This document shows, in pieces, positions 22,020-34,383 of a stretch of DNA of 64,000 bases (the stretch's first letter is position 1; each line of letters opens with the position of its first letter). Source of the DNA: Symbiodinium natans (Eukaryota; Sar; Dinophyceae; Suessiales; Symbiodiniaceae); contig CAJNDS010002103.1 in NCBI GenBank assembly GCA_905221605.1, forward strand, positions 475,806-539,805, in the 5' to 3' direction. The position numbers and the translations under genes were made by a program. The notes under the pieces were generated by a model that was given only the letters and a program-made list of their open reading frames with translations, ran no database searches and had not been told where the DNA came from.

Positions 22020-25000
22020 GGTACCCTAGAATCCCTCAGGAGGCCCTTGACAGGGCACGTACCCCAAGTCCTTAAGATGAGATGGGCCCTGCAGAACTCA
22101 CGGTTTAGGACTTCACCAAACCTCTGGTCTGGTGAGCTGCTCATATTAGCATGACATAGGGTTTAGGGTTTAGGGTTTAGGGTTTGGGGTTTAGGGTTTT
22201 GGGGTTTAGGGATTAGGGATTAGGGTTTTCTAGTTGCAATGATAATGAAGGTAACATGACCTGGTGCTGAAAACTTGCGAGCCGGCTATGAAGGAGAAGT
22301 GCCTGGCGTGCCCGGAAACCTAAACCCTAAACCCTAAACCCTAAGCACTAAACCCTAAGCCCTAAGCAGGCCTGCATCTTCTTGGAGGCAGCACGGCGAC
22401 GCGTCGTGACTGCCACTAAAACAGCTGCGAAATTCGCGTGACTGAAGGGGCATCGGGTTCAGGGGTTAGGGTGTAGGGTTTAGAGTGTAGTGTTTAGGTG
22501 TAGGGTTTAGGGTTTCAAAAGCCTTGCACAGCATGCTCACCCGATGATAGCCACCCCCCAAAGTAGCTAGCTCGCAGGAAGGGGCGAAGTCTTAGTGAGG
22601 GCATGTCCGGTATCTTCAAGGGTTGTCGCCAGGTCTACTTAGGCAGGCTCCGAGGCTTTGCCTTAGCTTCTCGATCAACCCTAAACCCTAAACCCTAAAC
22701 CCTAAACCCTAAACCCTAAACCCTAAACCCTAATCCGAATCGAATGTGAAGCCGCAACTTGCCCTCGTTCACAACACCGTGTTGCTTTTCTTTGTGCAGT
22801 GGGGGTGTGCTTTTGCACTTGAAGGCCTTCCGCCAAGCGGTGCTGACACTCTGGGGTTCTTACGGTTTAGACCGTTGTGACCTCTCGGCGCGTCCACATG
22901 CGCCTGCAGCCTCGGGATCGGTGACTGTCTCTATCGCCCACGTCTCGTACACATTCGAAGTGCTCCTCCTGCCTGAGTCCCGTGCGCTTTGTGAGGTCTG
23001 CGCCGTTCCTCTGTAAAAGTAATCTTGGAGTGCTCTTAGAGTGGTTTTGGGATGCTTTTGGATTATTCCTGGAATTCTCTTATACGCTTGTGTTGCTCTT
23101 GGAGTAGTCTTACACTGGGATCTGCGCCGGCATATAACTGCTAAAACTAAAAATTGGTCTTGGACGGTCTCGGAGTTCAGCCCTGGGCTACCCGACCCTC
23201 TTCGCAGTGCTCGGAATGCTCCGCAATGTCATGGGAGGGAGTGTGCGCTCCATCAAGGAAGCGCTCACCCTAAACCCTAAACCCTAAACCCTAAACCCTA
23301 AACCCTAAACCCTAAACTCTCACGAGAATACACGACCATGCTGCTTCCAAGATGAACCCAATTCTTCCAAGGGCCTAGCAGATGTGCTACTAGAACCCTT
23401 GAGGTTGCAACAAAGCTCCCTGGAACCTGGAAGGATTACAAGGGGTAATGCTGCAAAGAGATCTGTGAGGAACCGACTTCGTATACCCCTAGACTCGGAA
23501 TCACGCGCCGAGTGTGCATGAGGTGAAATCCATAAGCCCCTCCTACGAACAAGATGTTTAAGGTTTAGGGTTTAGGGTTTAGGGTTGAGGGTTGGGGGGT
23601 TTAGGGGGCAGTGTAAGTTTTCAGCAAGGACTCCTATAGCCTTGTGGCTGACTAGGACCTGGAGCCAAACAAAAAAGGACGAGCCGGCAGAAGTGCGGCT
23701 CAACTTCTCCACTCCTGCAACCCTAAACGCCTAAAAACCGATCTCTGCAGGAGACAGAAGCATGCTGACGTCACTGAGGCGCATCTTTCTTGACATCTCC
23801 CAGCATCGGACACCCAGTGCGCAGATGGCTCTTGGTCTTTAAGACCATGATGCCGCCTCCGACTCTCGCCAAGCTAAGCTTTGTAGCAACCTGGTACATA
23901 TGGGATTAGGGGTACCTTCGTGGGCCCTTATTGTGAGGGAATTTTGTATTGCTGGGTGTGCCAAGCTACCCAACGAGGACAGTCGGCCAACGCTACGCAG
24001 CAATTGTGTGCACAAAACCCGAACCCTGAAACCTACACCCACAAGCCCTAAGCCCTGCCGACACACACCTACTGCTTTTTGGCAGGAAGACCCCCCAAAA
24101 AAGGGGCCTTCTGTGTTTGGATAGCTCCGAGGGGCTCAAAGAGTGCAGCCGGGGTGGAAAAGGCTGCCATGCTTGTGCGTTCGTGGGTACCGTAAGACCC
24201 TAAACCCTAAGCCCTAAACCCTAAACCCTAAACTCTATAGCCACCCCTGATACAGTCGCTTCCATGGTCACCCTACTTAGCACCCCAGGCAACAACTACC
24301 CACGAACCTCCAAGTGCGCCTAAGAATGGACCCCATGGGCGCAGACACCGACCAAAAGGATGCAGGGAGGGCCTGTGAACCTTGCGAAGGGGAACATGGC
24401 CTAGACATTAAACTTGGGATGTTACCCCCCTATACCAACAGTCCTTAATAGGGATGATGGTACCCCTAGTATAATCCCTAGTAAGGACTGTCAGTATAAT
24501 GACTCTTAGTATAAGGGGGAACATCCCAACATTAATCCCAATACTATAAGCCCTGCTCTTTAAATAGGAGTTTACGAAAATCAGGGACCCCAAATATAGA
24601 CCTCCAAATAGTAGGGTTCCCTACCCCCATGAGGTACCCCTAGTTTCGGAAACCCCCAAATTGTCCCGCCAAACCCACTAGCACCTTGAAAGTCGCCAGC
24701 TCCTAAACTTGACTGACTGTTCTTTAGTCGGCCTTGGAAGGTTTATTGTTGTCGATGGTCTCTTGTAACCCATGTTTGCGACAACATGAACATCACGAAA
24801 CAAAAACAACACAGCAAAACCCGTGCGTACTGTAAGAAACTGATTTGCAGCGATTTGCTATACGACTTTTTTCACTGTACCCGAAGTAGGATTATAAACC
24901 CGCCCTTCAGGATGAATCTCCCTGAAGTTTCCCTAGGCATACCTACGTTGAAGAACTGTCTAGTTGAGCATACACCCAAGTCTTGCCCTGTAGGGTCCAG

Positions 25001-25260
25001 TGCAGCAATGCGCTGCACTGCGCATCTTTGCTGCAGACATCTCCATCCTAAGCTAACGCGCGCGGGGCATCCCTTGAGGAAGCCCCCGCGATCATGGTTC
25101 GAGCATCGGGTTCCTGGTTTAGGGTTTAGGTTTTAGGGTTCAGGGTTTAGGTCTTAGGGTTTAGGGTTTTGGGGTTTAGGGTTCAGGGTTTCGGGCTGCG
25201 GGTGTAAGAGCTTAAGGTTTTCGGAGAAGATGTTCCTGCTGCGGCCATTTAGCTTGGGTA
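22020..25260. other. Inter-gene stretch with orphan coding-like segments
   Basis: A possible first exon on the minus strand (22118-22157, MSSSPDQRFGEVLN before GTGAGT) could belong to the phosphatase gene, but the phase does not fit the next exon well. On the plus strand 22759-23016 is open for 85 codons after a TGTGCAG (GVLLHLKAFRQAVLTLWG) without recognisable family. The rest is telomere-like tracts (22678-22733, 23268-23318, 24190-24235) and repeats. Confidence 0.3.
24413..24530. repeat. Foldback repeat family A, copy with 6-bp duplication
   Basis: Arms CTTGGGATGTTACCCCCCTA and TATAAGGGGGAACATCCCAA enclose a folded centre. CATTAA lies just outside the left arm (24406-24411) and at the right edge (24530-24535), consistent with a short target duplication allowing one base of slack. 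Confidence 0.75.
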
Positions 25261-25271
25261 CTCTTTCCTAG

Positions 25272-25400
25272 GGTGGTTGCCCTTCAGACCTTGAAAAGAA
25301 GCAGGCGCTGCTGAAGATTAGTTCTGGCAGCACCTGTCTACTGGCGGAGGTGGTGTCTCCAGGCGACTCAGGCACAACGCGGATCCTCAGCAGAGGGTCT
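25272..25400 (+). CDS. Coding-like exon, unknown protein
   Basis: After TTTCCTAG the plus frame reads GGCPSDLEKKQALLKISSGS and continues TCLLAEVVSPGDSGTTRILS. Composition and frame openness are protein-like. It probably belongs with the next plus exon at 25475-25558. No family was recognised. Confidence 0.45.
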
Positions 25401-25474
25401 GCCCTACCTAAACCCGAAACCCTAATCCCTAAACCCTTAAACCCCAAACCCTAAACCCTACCCTGTGCTTGCAG

Positions 25475-25558
25475 CCTCAAGGATTTGAGGTTTCGGGTGT
25501 CATTCTTCCAAGGTCCACAGTGGCTTCGAGGTATTCCGGCGAAGATATCCTAAGGCCC
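25475..25558 (+). CDS. Coding-like exon with GTAAGA donor
   Basis: Bounded by TGCTTGCAG and GTAAGA, the frame reads PQGFEVSGVILPRSTVASRY and then SGEDILRP. Both splice signals are good consensus matches, supporting a plus-strand gene here. Later exons were not connected; 26027-26095 (RLLSFMGTYAGYIHGLLVLS) is one hydrophobic candidate. Confidence 0.5.
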
Positions 25559-25599
25559 GTAAGAGCTCAGCTACCTGAAAATGTGCACCCTCAATGGTT

Positions 25600-27180
25600 G
25601 AAATATCCCTCCCCGCCGACCCCCACCCCCGCCCCCGCCCGGGAAATGGCAACTGTTCCGAAACGTCGTTCGCCAGACTCCCAGATGCCTCGATAAGCAG
25701 GCAAGCCTGTCTTCACACTGAACAGCGACATAAATGGATGGCCCCCTATGTGCACATCAAGATGGAATATCCCGAAGTCGCACACTTACCCTCGGAGGGA
25801 TCCTAAATTACGGGGTTCTTAACAGAGGGTGTTCCAGGGGGGTATGTAATTCAAGGTCCCCGAAGACTCCCTACTACTCCCGAAGCTTCCCCCATGAACC
25901 TCCCTCCTTTAAGAACCCAATAACTAGACTCGACACCCGATACCCTAGACCAGGACCTAAACCACAAAGCGTGTGATTTAGGGAAATTTAGGGCTCTGGG
26001 TTTAGGGCTTGCGCCTGCTTTCATTTATGGGGACCTACGCAGGCTACATCCATGGTCTCCTTGTACTCAGTTTGTTTACCTGAAGACTAATGCAGTTCTT
26101 TCTTGGTTCCCGGTAGAGTTCTGTTAGTAGGACTGGTCGTGGTTTACCCAAAAGGGACTAAAGTAGAGTGATTTCGGGTTTCGGGATTAAGTTTAGGGTT
26201 TAGGTTCAAGGCTTAGGGTTTAGGGTGCAGGCCTCCCCCCCCCCCCCCCCCCCCCGCAGTGTCCTCCCCCAGGGCCCAGGCAACGCTCCAAGCCGGCGTC
26301 TCTCATCATCCTCACAGGGACTCTCTTCATCGAGGGCCTGAACCTTAATCATCTCCCCTAAACCACAAAATAAGAACCCTTAAACCCTGTAAAGCCCTCA
26401 GCCCTCAGCCCTAGCCCGAAGACCTCAACCCGAAGCCCTAACTGCAACATGTAAAGCCCTAAGCCCGCAGCCCTAAGCCCTAAGCCCTATAAGCCCTAAA
26501 CCCTCCCGGGGGGGGGGGGGGGGTAGAAGTTTGGGTGTCTGGTGTGCTTTGCTTTGTGAAGCGTTTTGAGATAAAGACTCAGGGTTCGGTTTAGGGTGTT
26601 CCTGTTTTCGGTTCCAGGGTTTTCTGGCGTTCAGGGTGCTTTTAGGATTTTGGGGTCTAGGAAATTCTCTGAACCCCTGCAAATTGCTTGGCGAGGATTA
26701 CGGATGTTCAGAGCATCGCGAGCTCAAAGTCTCTGAAAAAATCGGGCGGAGGGTTTCGCGGGTTGGGGTACAGGGCCAAACCCTAAACCCTACACCTGTA
26801 AACCTTATCCTGCAGTTTCGAAGTGGCCAGCGGTTCGGCCCTTGGTGCCTGGCCAGAGGACCAGCAACATGGCTGCAAGCACGAGAAACCCGGAACCCAG
26901 ACTCCCAAATCCTGAAACCCAAACCTATAAGACAACCCTTTAAACTCTAAACAACCCCAAACGCTCAACAAAAAGCCTCGAAACACAGCCTAAACCCTAA
27001 ACCCTAAACCCTAAACCCTAAACCCTAAACCCCAAACCCTAAACCCTGAAGTGACAGCACAGCATCGACAACACGGTGGCTGCACGTAGCATGAAGGCCT
27101 GCAAATGGGCGAGGAACGCTCGCAGCATGTGCATGGAATGAAGGGATACTCCTTGCGGCGCTGGGGTGCTGAGGAGTTGC
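25600..27180. other. Intron-like or intergenic DNA
   Basis: Telomere-like tracts, C21 (26235-26255) and G16 (26508-26523) runs are present. Single open segments at 26814-26900 on the plus strand (FEVASGSALGAWPEDQQHG after CCTGCAG) and 27040-27180 on either strand may be exons. No product is assigned. Confidence 0.3.
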
Positions 27181-27217
27181 CGGGGGAGGGGGGGGGGGGG
27201 GGGGGGGTGGGAGATTA

Positions 27218-28329
27218 ACCCGCTTTACAACCAGAATCCCCGCTTTACAACCAGAATCCCCACTTTACAACCACAGGCACTGTTTCCGGTGTGAGAATCC
27301 CCACTTTACAACTGCCGATCCGGAGAACGCCCACTTTGCAACCCGTCTACCTATGATTAAGACCTATTGGGATTTCATGAGTTTTTACAACAAACCTACC
27401 TAGATTCCATATAGTCTGGTTCCTCGAGACTCCCTCAAGTGTCTAACTTATGGGGCCTTCACCCGACGCAGGTTGTCGTGGCTTGGTTTAGGTAGGTCTG
27501 TGTTTAAAAAGGAACACACCCCAATATGTTTATTGTTATCTTTGTGTCTCGTCTTTCCCCGAATGTTAAAAAGCGTTTCTTTTTCACAATTTTGTTTTTG
27601 GGGCTGATTTAGGAATTGGTTATGTTTTAATGCGCTTCGCACTCCTAGCCTTGCCTGTGGTGGGTTGGTGGGTTGGGGTTCTAAAAATCATTTTTCTGTA
27701 TGCTTTCCCCGATACAAACACACAACAACGGAAAGTCATTATTTGAAAGTACTTGTATGGCCCAAAACCATAAGTACAACATCAAATTAAAATGACTCAA
27801 ACAACGTCCACGCTGGTGAGAAAAAAAGCGTCCGTCCGCCAAGCGAGGTGCTGTGGAGTGCGAGGGTAGGAATTTGGTTGCATTTTAATGTGTTTTGCAC
27901 TCCCAGATTTGCCTGTGGTGGGTTGGTGGTTTGGGTTTCTAAAAAGCATTTTTTGTATACTTTCCCTAAAAACAAACACACAAGAACGGAAAGTCATTTT
28001 TTTGAAAGTACTTGTATGGCCTAAACCATAAATGCAACGTCAAATGTAATAAAATTTGAGGTTCATGTATTGGCTTTCATGTGTATATACACACACATAT
28101 CTGTCGTGGATTCGGGTTAAGAACGCCCACATTGCAACCGGCATCACTTTCCAACCTGCATGGCTGCCGTAAGGGATGATGCTGGAGATTCTAAGCGTTG
28201 ACGTTATCAATTAATTGGGTTGTTAAGAAGCTTTCGCAACCGGTTGCAAAGTAGGGATTCTGGAAAGGCTTCTGGGTTGTAAAGTAGGGATTCTGGTTGT
28301 AAAGTGGGGATTCTGGTTGTAAAGCGGGG
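27218..28329. mobile_element. Non-autonomous TIR DNA transposon, 1.1 kb
   Basis: Both ends carry inverted copies of CCCGCTTTACAACCAGAATC, repeated about three to four times in tandem at each end with spacers (left 27218-27345, right 28121-28329). The element is flanked by TA (27216-27217 and 28330-28331), the target duplication typical of Tc1/mariner and some other DDE families. Inside are two diverged direct copies of about 165-200 bases (27600-27770 and 27865-28040, sharing TTGCCTGTGGTGGGTTGGTG). No transposase frame exists, so it would depend on another element in trans. It lacks telomere-like units. Confidence 0.75.
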
Positions 28330-28529
28330 TACACGCGGGGGGGTGGGGGGGTTGGGGGGCCCTGTAGTTTCCATTACTTTTTTTTACTCTACGGCAAACC
28401 AGCTTATGTTGGGACCATGGGATCGCTGTTCCGTAGCCCATCCGAATAATCAACCCCAGAGAAAGGGCCCTTTCTCAGGAATCATAGTGCATGAACAACC
28501 CCTCAACCCTCACCCCTCAAGCTTCAACC

Positions 28530-29060
28530 CTTACCCCTAAACCCTAAACCCTAAACCCGAAACCCTAAACCCTAAACCCTAAACCCTAACCCCTAAGCCC
28601 GAAAACCCTGCACCCATACAGGGGATAAAAAGCCGCCCATCCACACACAGGGGTCCCCTTCAGAGGACTCGAAGTCTTAGGGAACTTGAGGTACCGAAAA
28701 GACCATACTGTACCCAACACTTCAGAGGGAATTTGGGTCATACTTAGGGTTTAGGGTTTAGGGTTTAGGGTTTAGGGTTTAGGGCTAGAACCACCTATTT
28801 TTAGCCGATAAAGATGCACAGGGACATGTTCCCCAATTCTTGGATCCATTTCCTTTGTTGTCAGGGAAAATGAAGTTGCTCGGACTCTAAAACCCCTAAA
28901 CCCTAAACCCTGTACCCCTAAACCCTAAACCCTAAAACCGCTGGACTCCGAGGAGGCTATGAGGGCCTGGGCAGGTCCACGGCTCAGGGGTCTTGGTTGT
29001 TTTTGTCTGCTCTTTTGGGGCTGGGGCTTGCCCTAACGCGCCCAAGGAACCTTGAGACCT
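28530..29060. other. Telomere-tract-rich intergenic stretch
   Basis: Tracts at 28535-28600, 28743-28785 and 28890-28940 with unique spacers. No gene is seen. Confidence 0.5.
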
Positions 29061-29071
29061 ACCCAAAGGGA

Positions 29072-29220
29072 GCCTTTGTAGCACCTTTTTGGGGTAGTAT
29101 ACTAGAATCAGGCTCCTTTGTAGTACTTTTTTGGGGTAGTTTACTAGAATCAGGCTACTTTGTAGTACCTTTTTTGGGGGCAGTAATGCTAGAATCCCTC
29201 TACCTAACCCCAAAAGGAAC
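29072..29220. repeat. Tandem repeat of about 51 bp, three units
   Basis: Three units share CTTTGTAGTACTTTTTTGGG and TAGTATACTAGAATCAGGCT with increasing divergence. The last unit has TAATGCTAGAATCC. An inverted echo (CCCCAAAAGGAACTACATTG) follows, so the array may be part of a foldback. Confidence 0.7.
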
Positions 29221-29388
29221 TACATTGGAGCCTTTGGGTAAGCCCTAAACCCTCGCTGAGACCAGACGCAGTTCGCCTGGCCGATGTGGGCCAACTCAAC
29301 TAGTCTTTTTTGGCTGACCCTAAGGGTCCATGTACCTCATTATAGGGTTTAGGGTTTATAGGCTATAGGGTTTAGGGTTTAGGGTTTA

Positions 29389-29495
29389 CCCTAAGGGTCC
29401 ATGTACCTCATTATTGTATACTTGGGCCCCAAATTCCTTGTATAGGAGGTAGTTTGAGGCCCAAGTATTCCCTATTTAGGTACATGGACCCTTGG
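29389..29495. repeat. Foldback repeat family B, copy 2
   Basis: The arm CCTAAGGGTCCATGTACCTC pairs with TAGGTACATGGACCCTTGGG. A truncated duplicate of the left arm lies at 29318-29345, separated by a telomere-like tract. Confidence 0.75.
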
Positions 29496-29644
29496 GGGGA
29501 GTGGAACCCTTCGCACTTAATCCTAAGCGCCTTGTTGGTCTGTAGTAGTAGCGACAGAATAAGAGTAGCCAGGCTTCAGAATCGAGCGAAGGAGCAGCAA
29601 TGAAGGATGATACTGACAAGATGACATGATGACAGTTGTAGCGG

Positions 29645-30085
29645 AGTGGACGTCGAATTTGTGTCCTAGTGGTAGACAAGAACAGTCTTACACTGCATGA
29701 CGCTGCCTTGCAAGGCCAGGCAAAGATAGAGTGCAAGGATGGAGATATTTGCTTTGTATCCTTGCGGGCTCGAACTTCAACAGGACAACGCACAACTGCA
29801 CAGCAGCCTGCTTCCTCCAGCTGATTTCGGCGGGATCAAAATTGCCAAGCGCTCTGGGCTTTGACACAACATCTGGGTTTAGGGTTTAGGGTTTAGGGTT
29901 TAGGGTTTAGGGTATGGAAAAATGGCTCGTGTGGTCCGAGAGGATGCTGCCAATCATGATTGATCCCTTTTTTTGCACTCTATCTTTGCCTGGCCTTGCA
30001 AGGCAGCGCCATCCAAAGGGGTTTTGGAGTCTCTGGGTGTAAGACTGTTCGTGTCTACCACTAGGGAACAACTTCGACGAATCTA
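29645..30085. repeat. Large inverted repeat of 0.44 kb
   Basis: Left-arm phrases CTAGTGGTAGACAAGAACAG, TCTTACAC and GCTGCCTTGCAAGGCCAGGC, then AAAGATAGAGTGCA, reappear inverted at 29968-30075 (TGCACTCTATCTTTGCCTGG ... GTAAGACTGTTCGTGTCTAC). The order is preserved with an extra 20-25 bases in the right arm. The centre holds a telomere-like tract. It is non-coding. Confidence 0.75.
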
Positions 30086-30632
30086 CACCTCGTAGTATTT
30101 CTGTATTTCCCTACGACCATATCGAAAATATGCTGGTGTGATACTGTACACTGTGGCGCTGCGATATTTTGCAAAGCTTGGCTCAACCTTGACACTTTCC
30201 TCAAGTACTGAGAGGTGCGGTAAGCATCCCGGAAGAAACATGACACGGACCAAAAGCGGGCTGCCGAGGCTTGGGGTACCAGATGGTACCCACATGTGAG
30301 CCATAGTCGAAACTCGGAGTTTAGGGTTCAGGGGTTAGGGTTTAGGGTTTGGGGTTATACAGACCCCTACAGGCCCCTACACTTCAGGCCTGAACACTTC
30401 GAAGCTAAACTCTTTCTGCAACCCCGCGCCACAAGAACCGCTGTAACCCTAAACTCTAAACCCAACCCTCAGACCACGAAACCCCTAAAACGCCAACCCC
30501 CAAACCCTAAACCCTAAACCCTAAACCGAACACTAAACCGAGACCCTGAACCCTGAACCCTAAACCCTAAACCCCAAACCCTAAACCCCAAATGCCAAAC
30601 CCTAAATCCCAAACCCTAAACCCTAAACCCTA

Positions 30633-30742
30633 CGCGGTCCTTGCCATCCGCCATGAGCTTGGGCCTCTGCGGGCCATCACGAAAGGCCGCGAAGGCCTTT
30701 TCAGAGCGGCCTCGCTGCTTGCAGAGTATCAAGGATCCCTTT
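30633..30742 (+). CDS. Coding-like exon, unknown protein
   Basis: Between a CCCTAAA tract and a TTTAGGG tract, the plus frame reads AVLAIRHELGPLRAITKGRE and then GLFRAASLLAEYQGS, a helix-like composition. The minus frame is also open, so strand is not certain. No family was recognised. Confidence 0.4.
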
Positions 30743-30749
30743 TAGGGTT

Positions 30750-32480
30750 TAGGGTTTAGGACTTGTAGGGTTTAGGGGGATTATACACGGGTTCTTTGGG
30801 GCTTCTAGGGCTTCTAGGGATTAGAGAAGTGTAGGGTTCTATGCGCGCAGGGATCTTGAGGCCTTATAGGGTTTATAGATAGGGATTCCATGCATCTAGG
30901 GCTTCTTATTTGCGCATTCAGGGTTGATATATGGTTTCGCAGGGTTTGTTTGGAGGGCTTCCGAGGGTATTGCTATCAACAGTTGTGAGGCTTTTCAGGA
31001 CTGTAGAGGGCATCATGGGCCCCAGGATGGAGAGTCTTATCATGGGTTCCCCTGAGACCCTGAACCCGAAACCCTAAACCCTAAACCTACTACCCTGCGA
31101 GAATTGAGCCTAGTTAAGGTGATTCAAGGGGCCTACAGGGAGTATGCCGGGCTTTTACGGTCGCCAGCACTTGTTGGAAAGCAATGGTAAACCGAGAACA
31201 CGGGGCTCTTACAAGGCCGCAGGGACAAAACGATTCCCAACGTCACTCCCCACCCTCCTCCCCACCCCCTCCACCCTCCCATCAAAAAGAGGGATATTTG
31301 ATTTGGCCTTAGGGCTTAGGATGGTTTAGGAATTATTTCGAGGGCTGCTTTCTTTTGGGGGAGGTTGTTGCAGAGCTTCGGGGGGTAGGGAGCTCGAGTT
31401 GCGGTGGAGTCTGCTCCAAACATCCTATTAGGGTTTGGGGTTTAGGGTTTAGGGCGTAGGGTTTAGGGTACCCTACACCCGAAAATCCCTAAAGCACACA
31501 AATCTTGCAGAAACTGTAGCTTTACACTCACTGACCCTTGTGAGCCTGCAAGAAAGCCGAAATTTCAAACCCTAAGCCCTCCATCCCACCTCGCCTGCAG
31601 GATGGCAGCGCCTGACACATGATGAGTTGCTGATGTGTCGGTTCTGGAGGTTTAGTTGGGTTTGCGGGTTTTGGGGCTTTGGGGATTTAAGCACCCACAC
31701 CCTAAACCCTAAAACTTGGAGGGGTTTGGAGCTGCTTCGGGCAGAAATCCTCTCAGAGAGATGCAGGGCATGGGGCCCTTGGAAATTGAGTATCGGTCTT
31801 CTGGCCCCCTGCTTCTAAAACCCTAGGCCCTAAACCCCAAAGCCCAAACCCTAAACCCTAAACCCAAGGGCCTAGGTACTGTAAATCGATATACGCGTAG
31901 GCCCCGAAGTGGTTGTTAGGGTCTATAGGGTTGGGGTTTTGGATTTCGGACCCCCCTCAGGGTCTTGGGTCCTTGTGCGCACAGGTGAAGACCCCCTTAA
32001 CCTTTTGGGATGTCCACTAGAACCCCTACTAAGGACTGCTAGTATAAGGGGGAAGCTCCCAACCCCATAAACCCTAAACCCTAAACCCCTAAAGCTCAAG
32101 TAACCCTGAACACCTGTTCGATTCCTGACCACGAGAGATGCTCCGCCTGTAGTGGTCCAAGATACCCGAAAGGGGGGTTTAGGGTTTAGGGTTTGGGGTT
32201 TAGGGTTAGGGCTTAGGGTTTGGGGTTTGGGGTTTAGGGTTCGGGTTTAGGGTTTAGGGTTTCGGGTTTAGGGCTACAAGCAGCCCCCAACTACCCTTTG
32301 ACAAAGGGGCCTGTAAGGGTAGTGGGGGGAGGGTGCTGGTAGGGTTTCGCTTTGCTTCTTTTCTGTGTTTTTTTTGGGGTCTGCCATGATGCAACCTTCA
32401 TCATGATCCCCAGCACCGCAATCTTGAAAGGCTCCCGTTCAACCCTATAACCCTAAACCCTGAATCCTGAACCTGAAACC
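30750..32480. other. Intron-like or intergenic DNA
   Basis: Telomere-like tracts and single open segments occur. A GATGGCAGCGCC segment after CTCGCCTGCAG (31602-31650) reads WQRLTHDELLMCRFW on the plus strand and may be an exon. A truncated family A copy sits at 31999-32062. No product is assigned. Confidence 0.3.
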
Positions 32481-32483
32481 TAA

Positions 32484-32594
32484 GCACGGCTAAATCTGCC
32501 GCAAGATCCTCCGCCAACTCTTTTGTAGTAAGAACAACGACCTGGAGGTAGGTGGTGAGCAGCCACCATTCCCAGCGAGCTCCTGAAAGGGCTT
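32484..32594 (-). CDS. Coding-like exon, unknown protein
   Basis: The minus frame reads EALSGARWEWWLLTTYLQVV and then VLTTKELAEDLAADLAV, strongly protein-like, between a TTTAGGG tract on the right and a CCCTAAA-like tract on the left. The neighbouring minus segment at 32836-32911 (SVVFSFVGRELADQLTKWKD, donor GTGGGG) may be its upstream exon. No family was recognised. Confidence 0.5.
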
Positions 32595-32835
32595 CGGGTT
32601 TAGGGTTTAATTAGGGTTTTAAGGGTTTAGGGTTTAGGGTTACCTAAGTCACCTGATTGTCGGAGGAACTACACTAGCCAAAAACAACTGCACACCTTAT
32701 AGGCCGATGTATTGGGGAAGATCCATTCCGCCTGCATTGACACTTCACTTTCCTTTTCAGTTTTGTCAACCAAACCCTGAACCCGAAACTGGGTCGTACA
32801 AGAAGTCTGGGACCCTCCTACACTGACTCCCCCAC

Positions 32836-32911
32836 AGGTCCTTCCATTTCGTGAGCTGGTCCGCCAATTCCCTGCCCACGAAAGAGAAAACAACAGATCC
32901 AAAGAACGACG
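32836..32911 (-). CDS. Coding-like exon before GTGGGG donor
   Basis: The frame reads SSFFGSVVFSFVGRELADQL and then TKWKDL, followed by GTGGGG. It probably joins the minus exon at 32484-32594. The protein is unknown. Confidence 0.45.
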
Positions 32912-32999
32912 AATTGGGAGGCTGTTGTGGGTGCAGGATGTTTAGGTGTTTAGGATTCTGATTCAGGCTTCACGAAGGCTTTGGAAGTTGAGTCTCTAG

Positions 33000-34320
33000 G
33001 AAAGGGGCTTTGGGAGCTCAACTTTCTAGTCGCCAAACTCGAAACCGTACTTGAACCCTGTCCACACATTAATGGACAATCGGACAGGTGGGGGCTGCAG
33101 CTTCTCAGGGCCTCGTTTTAGGTGGGCTATGCCCCATAACAACATACAACTGGGATGTGAATTTAAGGTCCCTAAACCCTTAGTCCTGAACCTTAAACGG
33201 CCCCAACACCTGAAGATTAGCGCTCTGAGCCCTTCATTGAAAGAGCATCTTCTGACATGTAGGAGAGGGGAGCCAAGGTGCCTTCAATGGAAACCCTTGC
33301 ACCCTCAAGCACGCCTGCAGCCCTGGAAGCCCCTGGAAATCATCACCTGTATGTTAACCTCTCCAAGTGGTCCTCTTTTGGATGCCTTTTTTTTTCAAAT
33401 TCGGGGCCGCAATTTAAGATACGAACCGTGTGCGATTCGCCTCAACAGCGGGAACTTCTGCAACCCAGCACGAAAGTTCCCCCTCTGCTTCTTGCTTCCG
33501 GTTCTGCCATAGTGCGGGATTCCAACTTCCAACAAGAGTCAGAGTCAATGCTGCACCTGGTGCCGCGCCCTCTTGCGGCACGACAGGCATACTGAGCAAA
33601 ACCAGCATACTCGCCGTGGCAAGGTTGGTAAGTATCGGACTCAATGCTTAAGCCGAACAGCGACATGCTGAGCCGAAACTAAGACGACGACCAGTGTCTG
33701 CTACATGTGTCAAAGCCGCCAATGGCAATTGCTGGTAGTCGCAGCTCATCTTCTGTAACGGCCTGATCTTTAATCCCTGTTCCCCTAGGAAGAAAAAGGA
33801 TCCTTTTTGTTCATATATACGAAAGCCCAGAACCCAAAAAGTAAAAAGGATCCCTAACACTGATCGAATGATCGCTGGGGCACAAAAGTTCTTGGAACAT
33901 CTAGCGGCCTTGTGAGTTCGTATTGCGAAGGTTGTGTAGACTTTGTCAACATGGGACCTCCTTTTGAAGCACTGCGGAACGCAGATTGCTGCGGTGCCCT
34001 GGCTGTGTGTCTGCGTTGTTGCGCACCGAGTGCATACTGCTGGTGAGATTTTCTGCTTGAACATGTTGCGCAGAGAGCGTCCCGGCGCAAAAGTTAGGAC
34101 ATGAGTTCCAGAATCTCACGCGTTGCTTGGTGTCTGTTGGTTACCTGGTTGGCAGGGCGAAAACGCTTCTGGCCCAAGCTGCCAGACTGCCGGTGTTAAG
34201 TCTCCCGAGTTCTTGCCACCGCCGATCAACTCAAATGGGTGCAACGCCCTGCGTCTCCGTGAGCCCCTTGCGCGCTAGCGAGAAGGAAACGGTTGAACTT
34301 AGAGAGCCTAAACCCTAAAC
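33000..34320. other. Telomere-poor stretch with overlapping open frames
   Basis: Long open frames overlap on both strands (plus 33051-33512, 153 codons; minus 33648-34064, 138 codons), but none shows a domain, signal peptide or clear splice signals. Poly-T at 33391-33398 and mixed composition argue against one intact gene. It may hold exons that I cannot separate from noise. Confidence 0.3.
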
Positions 34321-34383
34321 CCTAAACCCTAAACCCTCAACCCTCAACCCTAAACCCTAAACCCTAAACCCTAAACCCTATAC

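Noticed and set aside
27183-28340. CRISPR-like array from spaced 20-base repeats
   Set aside because: The repeats are inverted between the two ends, spacing is irregular, and this is eukaryotic DNA; a TIR transposon explains them better.
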